Assembly (NCBI RefSeq): GCF_028372415.1
Contig: NC_092878.1
Span: 1,495,501-1,559,500 of the forward strand
Origin: Notamacropus eugenii
Taxonomy: Eukaryota > Chordata > Mammalia > Diprotodontia > Macropodidae
DNA length: 64,000 nt
Reading direction: 5' to 3'
Part shown: in pieces, positions 34,004 to 46,399 of the stretch
Numbering within the stretch: the first letter of the stretch is position 1
Layout of the letters: the number at the start of each line of letters is the position of its first letter
The notes under the pieces: model-generated
Seen by the model: the letters and a program-made list of their open reading frames with translations, nothing else
Told to the model about the DNA's origin: nothing
Database searches by the model: none
Made by a program: the position numbers and the translations under genes

Positions 34004-35639
34004 GTTTGTTTTTCTTGTGCTGTTTATTTAAAGTCAGAAAACACACTAAATAATTATGAAAAAGATTTGTGTCATCTTGAAAAGTATAGCTGCGTTTGTC
34101 TGTTTATACAGTAGGGGAAATGTTGATTGGCTTACTTATTTTAGCGGGTGAATCAGCTACCTTATACCTTCATCAAAGTCATTGTTTGCATCATAGGCCA
34201 AACTTTGTTCTCATTTTCCTATCAGCCATCTTGGAACTTCATCCTTAAGTAAGTAAATTATCATCTCCAATCGTAGAAGAGTCTCAGTGTCTTATTTCCT
34301 AGCTCCCTGCCTTTTCAGTAAAACAACTGATTTTATTCAAATATTTGTTCATTGTAGAACTCATTTTCCCAACCTCCAGTGATAGGTTCGGTCCCCAGAG
34401 AGCAGCTGACCTCTCTGAGGAATTGAGGTGTTTATAGTGTTATCATTTATGAGCCCCCCAATTGATTATTAACCAGACAGATTTAATTAGATTTTGGAAA
34501 GGGGTGTTTACTAGTTTGTTATAGTAAGAACATTTGTCATAAAACTGTCTCCACAGAATTCTGGGATATACTTGCTCACAAGTACATACAAAGGGCAACG
34601 GACAGTGAGCTCAGATAGCACATGTGGCCAAGAGGTATCTTGCAATCTCGAAGTTATTGGAAGTCATCTTCTCCCTTTGTGGAATTCTCATGAATTTCCA
34701 TTTTGCTCTGTATAGTTCTCTGCTGGGCTCTGATGATTTAGTGTCTTTGGAGAGTCTTGAAGCTGTTTTTTCCTCAGGATGCCCAGTGAGTTTATCCGTT
34801 TTGATTGAAACCTTTTCACCAGCTACTGATGTTTTGGAGTTTCCACTACCAATTCAAAAAGGAAATCCACATTTTTTGATCTTTAAAAGTTCACAAGGTC
34901 ATTCACCAGTCAGGGGTTAGGGAGGAGAAAGGTTCTTACCCTTACCTTACACTAAAGCTGGGCTGGAACTTCTAGCATAATGTTGGATTCTGAACTGGGT
35001 TGCTGTTTTATCCAAGGCCCCCAGGACATGATGGAGTCTTTCCAACCAACTAGCCACAGCATATTTCCTGTGTGACGTTTATTTTCATTCAGTTCTACCT
35101 AGTCGGCACCTTTGATTTATGTGGTAGAGATTTATGGGCCTTATATTCATGTCTAGTTTATATTTTTGATTCTATAAATCAGTCAAAGAGATGTTCTTAC
35201 CCTAATAAAGGTATCTAGGCCTAGAGCATCTTCTTAGTTGGTTTTGAGGAGTGTAGGATACTACCTGTATACACAGTTTGTATAATTAATCAATTCTTTG
35301 AATTTACCTTTTGAGGAAATCTGTAAAGCTAGAGAATAGATAGGTGAATGGGAAAGAAAAGAATCCAATTCAACAAACTCTTTTGCATGTTTATTTTTGT
35401 GCAAATGGAGAAATTTTGTTTGACAGTGAATACAAATCTGTCTTAGTAGTCCATCCCCCATTCTCTCTGCCATGAGACTTTCCTTATCTCTTCTGCAGGA
35501 CCCTGAGTGATTTTTCAGTTTGCTATTTTCATCTTATTTTAAGATATCAACAGAATATTCCTAATTTTGTTGGTCAAAGTTAGTAGATTGATTGAATTTA
35601 TTTTTATATCATGGTAATTTATATACATTTTTGGACATA

Positions 35640-35770
35640 ACCCTTACTTGATTTGAAATACCTCAAGTGCAGAAAGTGTCTTTGATTACAGAGTGCCATA
35701 GTGTTTCTCAGTGCTTTACCAGTAGTAGGCGCTAGATTTTTTAAAATGAGTGATCATTGATGAAACACTG
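35640..35770 (+). repeat. L2 LINE 3' fragment
   Basis: Plus orientation. The wording TACCTCAAGTGCAGAAAGTG then CAGTAGTAGGCGCTAGATTT parallels the L2 3' terminus. Confidence 0.5.
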
Positions 35771-35994
35771 AGTTTCTATACTAGTTGGCCAAGTAAAGCA
35801 ACAAAATATCCTAAGAAACACAGATAACTTTTGTGGGCATGGCTTTAATCCACAAAACAGTATTTAAGTTTTAGTATTTAAAAAAAAGGAACTATTCTGA
35901 GCCCTATTTTTAGTTCCATAATATTAATAAAATAATCTGTATAGAAATTATTTGAATTAGCCTCTTAAATAACTCCCTTGGGAAGTTAATGCAT

Positions 35995-36085
35995 TTCCAG
36001 AAGTATTTTCACTTCTCTGAGCCCCACACTCTCCATCTGTAAAATGAAAGTTGGATTTCATGATTTCTAAGATGTTAGAGTGCCA
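35995..36085 (+). repeat. MIR fragment
   Basis: Plus orientation. CACTTCTCTGAGCCCCACAC followed by CATCTGTAAAATGAAAGTTG and a GATTTCTAAGATG tail match the MIR 3' half. Confidence 0.6.
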
Positions 36086-37362
36086 AAGTTTCGTGATTTT
36101 GTTTTCCTTATTTTCCTTTAAGCTTTGGTTTCTGTTCTTGATCTAGATCTTTTTATCTCATCTTGTGAGATTATCAGGCAGAATTCAGGTTCACTTAGTC
36201 TTATGGCTCGATAAGCTTGAGGAAATATGTATGGCTTGTCATCCTTAATATAGATTTCTTCTTTCATTATATTTGTTATCAGTTTGGCTATATGTGTTAT
36301 GTATATGTACAAATATGTAAACTATGTACATTCCATCCTTTTTAAATATGTAACATTATGTATTTTTTTCATAGTGCAGATGCCTCTTCTGTCAAAGAGC
36401 TATTTTACCGAATTTCAAACTTATATACTTAATTAATACTATGACCAATTTTATATTAACCTCAAGCCTTTATTTAAATCTGGGACCATGAATATGGGGT
36501 TTGTCACATAGTTGACAGCACCTACTGACACAAATGTGATATTTGTAGCTTGGCTCTATCAGCTACTAACAAAAAAATCAGAGAATTGAGTGGGAGGGAC
36601 TTGATATCTAACAGAGGATAGCAAAGTTCTGAGAGTTTCAAGTATGGCATCAAGAGAATTTCCAAACATGGGGGAAAAATCCATGGAACTTAAGGAAAAA
36701 GCAATATTATCTTATAATCTCTGGCATATGAAAAGGAGATCTTACTGTTAAGAAAATGGTTTTAAATTCTGTAGAAAATGCTTGTAATACGGTAACACCC
36801 AGCATGCCACAGACATGAAAACAAACTTAATTCTTGTTTTAAAAAAATTTTCAACCCAATCTTTGGAGATTTTTCCCCATGGGGAATTTCCCCTTATCTA
36901 CTACTTTGTAATGGGAAAACTATATTTACAGAAATTCATTCAGCAACTTTTTTAGAGCACATTAGTAAAGTATTTTTTATTTACATGTTCCATAAAGCAT
37001 GAACCATTTGAGTATTCATGAGGAAACTTACATGCTGACTCAAACTTGCTTTTATCTTAATGGTTTTTCTAGCTGATTCATGCCAAGAAAAATCCTACCC
37101 ATGTTTTAATTGTTTATATAAGCAGATGGGACAGCCCTGAGTGTATTGAGCATATATCTAACTCCTGGCTACATAAACATGACCCACATGAGTGTCTCCA
37201 AACTATTAGTGAGGGATCTATAAATCTCAGATTTTTCCCAGTAGAATTTATTTTTTTCCCAATGGGTGGTGCTATATTTGATTTAAGTAGCTTTGTAATT
37301 GGGAAATGGGACTTCAGAGTAATAATGCGCCTCTCTCTCTTTCTTTCTCCCTCCCCCCACAG

Positions 37363-37501
37363 TTCTGATGACATTGATTACCGTGGTTCTACTACAACTC
37401 TTTCTCAGGCCCCAACAGCATCCTTTACAGTGAGTCAGGTGCATCCATCTTCCTCTTTGCCATGGTTAGGCAGTGGGCAAACAAGCACTGGAGCTGGTGT
37501 G
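37363..37501 (+). CDS. DMXL2: DMXL2 coding exon (Ser/Thr-rich loop)
   Basis: The exon follows the tract CTCCCCCCACAG and is followed by GTATGT. It completes a serine and encodes SDDIDYRGSTTTLSQAPTAS then FTVSQVHPSSSLPWLGSGQT and STGAGV. It is a low-complexity Ser/Thr-rich insertion inside the C-terminal propeller, and less conserved than its neighbours. Confidence 0.97.
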
Positions 37502-38183
37502 GTATGTATATGTTTACTATGGGTGCTGTTTCTGAACATAGTTTTCCTTTAAAAATAATCTGCAGTTGGTTTAGTGGGTGAAAATTGTGCTTACTAGTAG
37601 AAGTGTCAGCTTAAGAAACTGATGTTTACTATTAGTGCTCGAGAAAATTTAGTGTTTAGTGTTACTAATTAGAAATGTGAAATGTAATTGCTTCATTGGA
37701 CAAGGGGAATTTTCCCCTATTCTCCCATTTTATTCTAAAGAATCTTTAGGTTGTAATTGTGGTAGTGTTGAAGGAGGGACAACTTGATTAGCAGAAATAC
37801 TTTAGACCCTGCTCTAGGTGGTAATCAGGTGTGGGGAGAGCACATAGCTGCCCAGGAAAGAGACGAATGGTGGAGGATTGACAAGTGGTAGATTGGATCC
37901 TAAGTGTAGAGTCTCTAGGAGCCCCATAATGCTCCGGTTAAGAATGCTGAAAAATAAAATAAAGTAGAAATGATTAACACCCATGGAATTTTATCTGAGT
38001 CTACCTGGGAGATTTTGTGGGTAATTCAGCATTTTAAAATGAACAGACTTTTTTTACTTTGCTTGAATTTATTGTCTTTACTTTTACCATCCTGTGCTCT
38101 CAGAGAGAGATCTTTGTCAGTGAAGGGCAGGACCAGCTCTTTGGCTGTACTCGTTGCTGTCCACCAAGGATTTCTTGTGGTCC

Positions 38184-38208
38184 TTTTTTTTTTTTTTTTT
38201 TTTTTTTT
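38184..38208. repeat. Poly(T) tract
   Basis: An uninterrupted run of 25 T. It may be the tail of a minus-strand retroposon, but I could not identify the body to its right. Confidence 0.9.
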
Positions 38209-38514
38209 GCCTTGCAGATCTTAGAATGAACCCCCTGCAGTTTATCACTGAGCTAGTCAAAGCAGAATGTCCACAACAGTCTGGTGGCTAGTTGCAAAGC
38301 CATGCTTTTTATTTTATTTTTTTAACATTTTATGAGACTTAAGATTAAACTTGTAAAAATGAACTCTATTTTTCACTTGAGATCTGATAATAGTTTCCAT
38401 ATCAAATGTCCACTTGAAATACAAGCATCTTTTTTAATGTGATGTAGTAAAAAGTAAGTCTCCTATAATGGCAAGTGTCAAACCTGGGGATTAAAAAAAA
38501 AAAAACCCAAACCC

Positions 38515-38705
38515 CAACCCCCAAATTTGAGTTCTGGTTATGCCATTAACTAGCTATGAAATCTCATGTGAATCACTTAACCTTCCTTGGCTCTTGTCTG
38601 TCAGGGGAGGCTAATCTTCCCTATCTGTAGCACATCGCCAGTTTGTAATGAGAATCAAGTGAGATTAGTATATATGAAAATGCCGAGAAAACTATGAAAT
38701 TCTAT
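38515..38705 (+). repeat. MIR SINE
   Basis: Plus orientation. It shows GAGTTCTGGTTATGCCATTA, ACTAGCTATGAAATCTCATG, then AATCACTTAACCTTCCTTGG and a GAGAATCAAGTGAGATTAGT tail, the full MIR core order. Confidence 0.65.
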
Positions 38706-39420
38706 AGAAATCTGTTAATTATGAAATAAATTAATAGTTATTTAAGGCCATGGGCTTCCTCTTGACAAATAAGCTTAAATCAATCTATAATGTTTTGACA
38801 CCACAAATTAAAAAAAAAGTTATTAAAATTTGTAATTTGTGCTGTATCACCATTATGATATAGGAATGTTTATAATTGCTGGAAATAATTTTCCATTAAT
38901 TTCATGTGAAGAAGATTTGTTCTTTGGATCCAAAGCCCTTTTGTGTGTAGAGTTTGTCGAAGTCTTTTTAGATGACCACTTGATTCAATTAATTTCTTCC
39001 AGTGTAATTTTAGCACAAGCACAGCTTGGCCCAGCTTTGAGATGTAGCCCTTTTAGATAATACCTTAGGTTGTGAACGGTAATTCCTCTTGAAATGGGGT
39101 AGGATGGGAAAGTTAGAAAAAAAGGAGGAATTTTATAATAAAGGGCAATGGGGTAGAGACAAAGTGACTCCTTTGCCTTCTAGGTTCTTTTGGGAGGGGA
39201 TGTTATTACCTAGTTTGTTTTGTTACCATCTCTCTCTCCCAGCCAGAAGACTTCCTTCCAATGGACAGCCTTCATACTGACCATTCTGGCCTTAGAAGAC
39301 TGTTTGCTTCTAAATGGGTTATATCACTACTCTGTTTATAACATTTCCCAACCCTCAGTGGCAATTTAAGTGTCCTTTTTCACAACCTCTGATTTCTCTC
39401 TGCCGCTCTGTGAGGAATAA

Positions 39421-39490
39421 TCGATCACAAACCACTTATTAAGTAGCTGCTATGTGCCAGGCACAGTCAGTATTAAAACAAAAGTGAATC
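39421..39490 (+). repeat. L2/L3 LINE fragment
   Basis: ACCACTTATTAAGTAGCTGC followed by TATGTGCCAGGCACAGTCAG is the well-known 'tattaagcacctactatgtg' L2-type motif. Confidence 0.6.
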
Positions 39491-40899
39491 AACACCTACT
39501 TTCAAAGTGTTTCTGAATTGTAATTGTCCATTATAATTTAATTTATAAGTTCAGTCCTCAAAAGGTTATTAATGTTTTTCCTAAGATTAAAGGTTATTAA
39601 TGTCCTCATAAGGTTATTAATGTATTTCCTAAGCACTGTGCCTTCGTTATTTCCTTGGGGTTCGAACAACCAGATTTTAGGCATAGGCATGTTGAATCAA
39701 CAGATAGATAGCATAATTTTCTACTCCCTTTAAAAAATAAAACTACCAAAACATAATTAAACACAACCATTAGTATATTTATTTCTTATAGTCACTGTTT
39801 CTCTTAGTCTGATTTTGCTAAGTCCTTAGTTTTGCCTTTTTGTAGCTTGAAAGGCCCTGCTTCTTCCTTCTCACTTCTTATCTTTTTCACTAAGAAGGAA
39901 CAGACCCTTAGGTGCATCATTCTATCAGCAGTGTGTTCCCCATAATTATCTTTTGCAATTAGAAAGTATTCAGCTGCTTTACTTTTATAATATTTTAAAG
40001 AGTACCTTGCTTCCAGAGCCTGTGAGAAGATAATCTGCCTGTGTCATTCATGTTAATGGTAGGAGTTTGTAATCAGGTGTATATAGGGTTCTGTAGAATC
40101 AGTACCATGTAGATGATCATTTATACTTTTGACTCAGCCAGCCCTGTCAGAATCATGTCAAATGATCCTCCCTCTCTTCTCCTCTCCCCTTCCCCCCTTT
40201 TTTCACACTTCTCCTACTATGATTAGCTAACCCTTTCTTATTGCTTAACGGGGCTAACACTTTTCTTATGGCTGATAGCCTTTTCAGATTACCATGTTTT
40301 TGTCATTTGTGTGACCATACAATGTAACCCTGCCACCCTGATATTTAATTAGCTTAATGGTGCTAAGTCAGTTCAAAGAGACCTCACATCATTTGCAAAG
40401 TTCTCATGTAGGGTTCCTCAAAAGCCATTTATGACACATAGCCTTTAATGTCCTTTAATGATTCTGCATTCAAAAACATCATGTGAAAACATTATCTTGA
40501 CACACGTGAATTTAGCTGCGGTAAAACATGCTCACTAAATCTATCATTAATCTCTTTTTTATAACCAGAAAGTCATTAATGAAACTAAAAGTATTATATA
40601 TAATATTAAAGAATATTACCATATGTTGTTTATCCTTAGCAAAACTTACTAATATTGACTGTAAGGAGACTGTACTTGAGCAGTCTATCATAAAGGAAAA
40701 TAATAACTCACAATATGAAGACTTCGTATGAGTGAAGATTTGTACAATTTATGGCTTTTCTTTATTTAAAAAAACAAAACAAAACCCTGAAACTCTACAT
40801 AGTTGACAGTATGCCAATTATGAAGTTCCATAATCTCAAATTGAGAGGTATTTGATCAGTGGTTATTTGATTTACTGGACAAGTTTCTAAACCTGTTAC

Positions 40900-41265
40900 T
40901 TGGTGTATATTTATCCTGGAAGAAAGAAGACCAGCTCTGTAAAGGAAAAAAATTTTTTAGGACCCTGATCACTGTCTTCAAATATTTGAAGGACTTGTGG
41001 AAAAGACAGCTCCTTCTTTGTAGCTGCCAGCCTTCCACCTTGTGATTAGGAGGCATATTTTCATTCACTACAAAGGAACAATTCTTAAACATTTGTCCTG
41101 AAATGAAATGGTTTGCTTTTAAGCTAGTAAGATAAGATCCCTGTCACCGGAAGTGTTCAGGTACGGGCAAAATGTTGTAGTGGAGGTGCCTGTGCTGAGT
41201 AGGAAGCTGAACAAGATGGCTTCTGAGGTCCCATCTAAGTCTTGAAATTCCATGATTCAGGAGCC
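40900..41265 (+). repeat. L3/CR1 LINE 3' end
   Basis: Plus orientation. The order is GATCCCTGTCACCGGAAGTG, ATGTTGTAGTGGAGGTGCCT, then TCTGAGGTCCCATCTAAGTC and ATTCCATGATTC, which matches the CR1/L3 3' terminus. Confidence 0.65.
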
Positions 41266-41633
41266 TTTTCTTCCTCTTCATTTAGTCCAGGTAGCAATTA
41301 GGGTGAAAGGAGAAGTTTTGAAAGTGAACAAGGTAGGCAGGGGGCTGTGGGTCTGATGTAGATCTGTCCCGTGACCTCAGGGCTTTCTTCATTATTCAGG
41401 CCAAGCCTGCAGCCTGGAGGGAGTGGCTTTTGAGTCACATGAAAACCATGTCTTTAAATTGTGTGGGTTAAATCACATGCTAGCCAACACTTTTTTACAC
41501 GTATGATCTTTATGTTCTCTGTAAATTGTGAGGAAGCTCATCTCCCAAGATTAAAATTTGTCCAGAAGCTTGTGCTAATCTTTTCATGAGGAGCATGAGT
41601 CAAATTTATTTCTTTAATACGTTCTCTTTAAAG

Positions 41634-41694
41634 CTTATGAAAAGAAATCTTCATAACGTCAAGAGAATGACGTCACATCCTGTCCACCAATACT
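41634..41694 (+). CDS. DMXL2: DMXL2 coding exon (WD40)
   Basis: The exon follows GTTCTCTTTAAAG, a weak acceptor with A at -3, and is followed by the strong donor GTAAGT. It encodes LMKRNLHNVKRMTSHPVHQY plus one base of the next tyrosine. It forms the opening strand of a WD40 blade. Confidence 0.96.
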
Positions 41695-41769
41695 GTAAGT
41701 CTCTTATTTATCATCTAGTCAATACAAGTAAAACTATCTTCTTCACCTTGACAAAGACAGAATGGAAGA

Positions 41770-41935
41770 TCTTTGGTGCACTCACAAGTCCTAGAGCCAA
41801 GTCAAAAGGTATGGGCTCGTGGGACCTTGCTTTGCCACTTAGTAGCTGCAGTTCCTGGAGTGAGTCTTACAGAGACGTTTGTGAGTTCTCATTGCCCTAT
41901 CTATAAGTGGGGCTGGGCCTGTGGACCTGGGGGAA
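41770..41935 (+). repeat. MIR/THER-like SINE in a short intron
   Basis: Plus orientation. It includes GGGCTCGTGGGACCTTGCTT, TGCCACTTAGTAGCTGCAGT and the CTCATTGCCCTATCTATAAG block. It fills most of the 326-bp intron between two WD40 exons. Confidence 0.55.
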
Positions 41936-42020
41936 CTGTAAACTGTAACGCACCCTATGACTAGGAGCTGTGGAAATACCCTTTGTCTCAACATGAGTGA
42001 TTTCCTTCTCTGTGTTTCAG

Positions 42021-42148
42021 ATCTGACGGGAGCTCAGGATGGCAGCGTACGTATGTTTGAATGGTCTCGACCCCAGCAGCTGGTGTGCTTCCGCCAAGCA
42101 GGCAACGCAAGAGTTACTAGAATGTATTTTAATGCACAAGGGAACAAG
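42021..42148 (+). CDS. DMXL2: DMXL2 coding exon (WD40)
   Basis: The exon follows TGTGTTTCAG and is followed by GTCAGT. It completes a tyrosine and encodes LTGAQDGSVRMFEWSRPQQL, then VCFRQAGNARVTRMYFNAQG and NK. DGSVRMFEW is a clear blade-ending motif (D-G-x-V-x-x-F-x-W). Confidence 0.97.
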
Positions 42149-42768
42149 GTCAGTTCTTGGTGATCAGTGTCTAAATCTTCCTAAAAATTGCACCCAGGTG
42201 GCACTAAGTAAGGATCAGATTTGAAAAGGAATGCTGTGGCCCTTGAGATGGCAACTGACCAGCATTGAGTAAGGGCCTTCCTTTTGGGTACAGTGGCAAA
42301 AATGAAGTAATGATTGCCTCCAGGGAGCTCACATTCCACATGTGCTGTTTCAGTAGAACTGTGTGTAAATCCATGGTGACTGATAGGGTTTTTTAATTAG
42401 ATAACCAATTAAGAAGAATTAAAATACTTTTTATTTAAAAAACATCTCTGCTCCTGGGCAATGTGGTGGGTGGTGTTACTGTATCTACTCTGAGGTAGGG
42501 TCAGATTTTTGAAAGAGATCTTAGTCTAAAGTTTCAGTTGCCCCAGAATGGAGGGACAACTTTAATGGGTGAGGGACAGCAATTAGGAATGATAGAGCCT
42601 TATTATATACTTAGATATTTGGGAGGATAGATGACAGCAAAATGGAATTATGAAGGAAAATGTTATTAAAGTTGAATATGTATGTCTTAACTTTCCCCGT
42701 ACATATTTCATTCAGTGGAATAAAGGATTGGAGAACGTGGATCTTTTACTGTTTTATCCTTCTTGCAG

Positions 42769-42846
42769 TGTGGTGTTGCAGATGGAGAGGGCTTTCTAAG
42801 TATTTGGCAAGTAAATCAAACTGCATCCAATCCCAAACCTTATCTG
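42769..42846 (+). CDS. DMXL2: DMXL2 coding exon (WD40)
   Basis: The exon follows TCTTGCAG and is followed by GTAAGT. It encodes CGVADGEGFLSIWQVNQTAS then NPKPYL, 26 whole codons. DGEGFLSIW is a second propeller blade terminus. Confidence 0.97.
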
Positions 42847-43639
42847 GTAAGTAGAGTGAAATATCCCCATGGCATATCCTCAGGACATTTTGTTTCTTAA
42901 GCACTTGTAGTAAGAGAATAACCTAATTCGGGAGCCATGGAGCTGCCTACAAATGTTACTTGGAAACATTGTCCTGGATACAGTTGCTGATCACATCTGT
43001 GGATCTCTTTTTCAAAGCTTGATAGGTGACTAGTATGATTAAATTAAGTCAGCGGCATCCTTCTGTGCTCTTCTGTCTTGTCCTTGATTCTGTCTCACAT
43101 ATTCCTTAGCTCTTTGAGCCTTACTAAGATCATATTAGGATTCTGCCCCACAGAGTTACTGGGAAGAAAGTACTTGTTAACCTTAAAAGGCTAGATCTTT
43201 GCTTAAATTTGCCTTTGAAAGTTGTAGTGTACATTAAAAGGAAAGCTGTTGTTGGACCAGATTAATAACTGAGGTCCCCTCTAGTTCTAACATTCCATGA
43301 TTCTGTGTTCTGCTTTGATAAACTTTTGTTCAGGCTTTATCTGTATTAGAAAGTTTTGGTTTCCTACTTTTGATCATGTAGTTGTCTAGGGATTTGAGTT
43401 TTCCATGTTAAGAGTACATATAGATAGGTATCCTAGAATCTCGGAGCTTGAAAGGAATTGCCAAAGTCTTATAGTTTGATCAGTACCTAAGCAATAGTCC
43501 CCTTTACCAATAGTCTGACTAGTGTCATCTAGCCCCTAGTTAAATATTTCTAATGATTTTTTTGCCTCTCTTACCGCCAGATTTGCTAGCCTGTGCCCGT
43601 TGTTCTGTCCATATTATCTCAGCATTCCATTTCCTTTTA

Positions 43640-44925
43640 TAACCTTCTGCGGTCTATCTGGCTTTTGTCCCTATTGTAATATGGAAATGGTTTTGTCCAG
43701 ACTCATCAGAGACCTTTTCAAATCCAAGAACCTTTCAGTCGTCTGGATTTCTACTGCATTTGACAGTGTCCCCTGACCTCTTAAAATTTTAAAAATTGTC
43801 TAAACTTAATGTTTCTTCTTCTTCCCTACTCATTCTTCAGCTTCTACTCTAGTGTTTTCACTCCTGCCCCATTCAGTCTGTTCTCTCAGAGGTCAGTAAT
43901 GACCCTCATCTCTAACTGCAACATCCCACATTTAGTTGTCCTCCTTTTCAGCTTTCTGCAGCTTCTGACGCTGTGGGTTACCCTCTTTGACCAGATATGC
44001 TTTTTCCTGGGTTTTAGAGACACTACCTTTTCCAGGTTCTTCTTCCGACTCCTCAAATGTTATCTTTGCTGTCTTTTTTCTTTACTGACCCATTATTAAT
44101 GTAGATGTTCCCCCAGAGGTCTGCTTTTGGCCCTCTTTTATATAGATACATTCTCTTTCTTGCCATTGGTTATTCCCGTGCCTTTAAATATCATCTTTTG
44201 CAGGTGATAAATTCCCAGTTTCTTTCTTTAGTTTTCTGACTGGATTGCTTTTCTCTGTGATATCACCATTTACCCTGTGTCCCATTTTTGAAACCCTGGA
44301 GTTATTTGATCCTTTCCGTCTTTCATATTTCATACCCAGTTAGATGCTTATTGATCCAATCTCTGTAACATGTCTCATTCCCCCTCCATTCTGTCCTCAT
44401 TACCCATTACAGCCTCTCACTGCTACTGTCATGGCACTACAGTAATAGTTTCTAATAGGTCTGTCCACCTTCACTGTCTCCTTTCTAATTCATCCTTCAT
44501 ACTACTTTGAGATTAATTTGTTTTTAAACACATAGATCTACTCATGTCACTTTTCCATTAAAGAAATCTTTAACCTCTATTAGTTTTCAAATTAAATTTG
44601 AAATTCTCCCTCTTTCTCTCTCTCTTTCTCTTTCTTCTCTTCCTTTCCCTTTCCTTCCCTCCTATCTCTGTTTGTGTCTCTCTCATTCAAATCAAATGCT
44701 GTTTATTTCATGAAACTTACCCTGATGCCATTTCCTTCCCCGTTGAACTTCTTCACATTCCTCTTTTCTTTAAAAATTCTTGTAATGCCTTATTTTAATT
44801 TCCCTTTATGTCTTATCTTCTTCCTAGATTGGTACACCTCATGAAGTTCTAAACTATGCCTTATGTCAGTGCCTCGTACAAATGGTTCTGTAAAGACAAA
44901 TGTTTGTTGAATGAGTGAATTCCAT
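43640..44925 (+). mobile_element. Long L2 LINE with reverse-transcriptase remnant
   Basis: A 1.3-kb plus-strand L2 copy. At 44107-44160 the translation FPQRSAFGPLLYRYILFL parallels the L2 motif GVPQGSVLGPLLF, followed by RAFKYHLLQVINSQF, which parallels the HGFKYHLYADDTQLY active-site region. The aspartates of that site are lost. Further on are AGATCTACTCATGTCACTTT and the 3' end AAATGTTTGTTGAATGAGTG. A CT-rich microsatellite (44608-44690) interrupts it. The element is dead. Confidence 0.8.
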
Positions 44926-44934
44926 TAGTTAAAA

Positions 44935-45100
44935 TTATCAAAAAATGGAACAGGTTGCTTTGTAAGGTACTGGATTCTCTGTCAGGATAAGTATTCAAAG
45001 GCTGTTTAATCATATGTCAAGTATATTACAGATATTGAGTAGGAGATGGTCTCTAAGTGACTTGTAAGGTTCCTTATCAACGCTAAGATTGAAGGATTCC
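44935..45100 (+). repeat. L3/CR1 3' fragment
   Basis: Plus orientation. GGAACAGGTTGCTTTGTAAG, TGGATTCTCTGTCAGGATAA, AGTATTCAAAGGCTG and a TAAGATTGAAGGATTCC end follow the CR1/L3 3' order. It abuts the L2 copy. Confidence 0.55.
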
Positions 45101-45660
45101 TTAAGGCATTTAAGTCCTCCCAGCCATAAGCAGTCATAAGAATGGCTGACTAGGACATGTCCATCCTTGAGGACTAGATAGGGCAGTTACCAGGTGCATA
45201 GAGGAGGTCTTGATTAGTCTGCAGGAATGAAGAAACCTGTGATAGCTTAAATCATAAACAACTGGCATTCCCCCTACCCCAAGTCTTACCAGAATAATAA
45301 TAAACGGCCAAACCAGACTAACCATGGGATTAATTAATGCTTTGCATCCTGTTTAAAACATCTGTAACTTAAAGCGAGCATGCAGAAAGAAAGAATGACC
45401 TGGTCCCTGTTCCTGTATTGTGTGACGCTGGACTGGAATAATCCCCTAGCACATCCTGGATTATTGCACATTTCTCAAACACTGCGAGATATCTTTATGC
45501 CACTTCCTCCTTTGTGTAATAGTGACTTCACAAAAAGATATTGTAGCCATTGTGCTTGATGTGTCATCAGTAGAAATGTATACGATTCTGTTTTAAAGAA
45601 TTTGGATATTTGTGATATTTTAGATGTATAGCTAAGACAGATCCCACTTGTTTCCTGCAG
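45101..45660 (+). other. DMXL2 intron segment, unassigned
   Basis: No exon or repeat family was recognised in this stretch, which leads up to the acceptor TTTCCTGCAG. Confidence 0.5.
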
Positions 45661-45752
45661 AGTTGGCAGTGCCACAGTAAAACCACAAGTGACTTTGCAT
45701 TTATTACCTCTTCAAGTCTAGTTGCCACATCTGGACAGTCAAATGACAGCAG
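45661..45752 (+). CDS. DMXL2: DMXL2 coding exon (WD40)
   Basis: The exon follows TTTCCTGCAG and is followed by GTATGT. It encodes SWQCHSKTTSDFAFITSSSL then VATSGQSNDS and two bases of an arginine codon. The pattern H-S-K-x-x-x-D-F-A-F is a WD40 strand with its usual histidine and aspartate. Confidence 0.97.
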
Positions 45753-45844
45753 GTATGTTAGTCAGCCATCCCACATCCTCCTTCCCCATCTCCCCCCCAT
45801 CCCACAAACGCAATAGGAAGTAAGTAGAGTTTATGAAAAAGCAG

Positions 45845-46050
45845 TCTGTGTCTTAGTGGCAGTATGGTGTAAGCTCTTGGAGGGTTGGTCTTGGAGTCTT
45901 GGGCTCAAGTCTTACCTCTGATGCATATAGGCTGTATGAAAGTGGGCAAGTTGCCTACCTTTCTGTACCATGGACAGCTTTCTGAGACTAAAGGTTGTAG
46001 AGGAGTTGATAGTCTCCTTCAGTGAAGGGCTTTCCCTCCACTAGAGTAAT
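45845..46050 (+). repeat. Marsupial tRNA-derived SINE remnant
   Basis: Plus orientation. TCTTGGGCTCAAGTCTTACC, GTGGGCAAGTTGCCTACCTT and a CTAAAGGTTGTAGAGGAG ... AAGGGCTTTCCCTCCACTAG tail match the family at 11836. Confidence 0.6.
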
Positions 46051-46346
46051 TATCAGCAACAAAAAAGAAAGACTTGTCTTACAGCCACCATATCTTTGCC
46101 TCTTGGGAAATGTCTCACCACAGAGATTTTTCCCATGTGAGAAAAAAATGACCTGTCAAAGTTTTTCAGATTTTGTTTCCTTCTGTTACTACTACAGTTA
46201 TCATCATATTACTTTGCATATATAGATGTCAATGCAATTCAGTAATTCAGATGTTTCTTTGGAAACTTCTGCAAACAAAAGGATACTTTTTAAGACAGTG
46301 TTTACCCATGACGATGCTTATGTTTTTCTTTGTTTGTTTTTACAAG

Positions 46347-46399
46347 AAATGTATGCCTCTGGGATACGCTGATATCCCCTGCAAACAATCTCATTCATG
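46347..46399 (+). CDS. DMXL2: DMXL2 short coding exon (WD40)
   Basis: At 53 bp this is the shortest exon here, following TTTTTACAAG (acceptor with A at -3) and followed by GTAAGT. It completes an arginine and encodes NVCLWDTLISPANNLIH plus one base. NVCLWDT is a canonical WD blade end. Confidence 0.96.

Larger units (their letters stand above)
34004..37362 (+). other. DMXL2 intron
   Basis: Small L2 and MIR pieces lie at 35640-35770 and 35995-36085. The segment 34350-35250 has unassigned, moderately GC-rich sequence containing a 98-residue open frame (34624-34920) that I could not link to any family; an old LTR or other repeat is possible. The rest shows nothing recognised. Confidence 0.5.
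37502..41633 (+). other. DMXL2 intron
   Basis: This holds a 25-base T-run (38184-38208), a MIR copy (38515-38705), an L2 fragment (39421-39490) and an L3/CR1 3' end (40900-41265). A degenerate repeat of AAGGTTATTAATGT occurs three times at 39560-39625. No other genes are seen. Confidence 0.6.

Noticed and set aside
34624-34920. 98-residue plus-strand open frame in a DMXL2 intron
   Set aside because: No family resemblance, no splice context joining it to DMXL2, and the surrounding sequence looks like unassigned old repeat.
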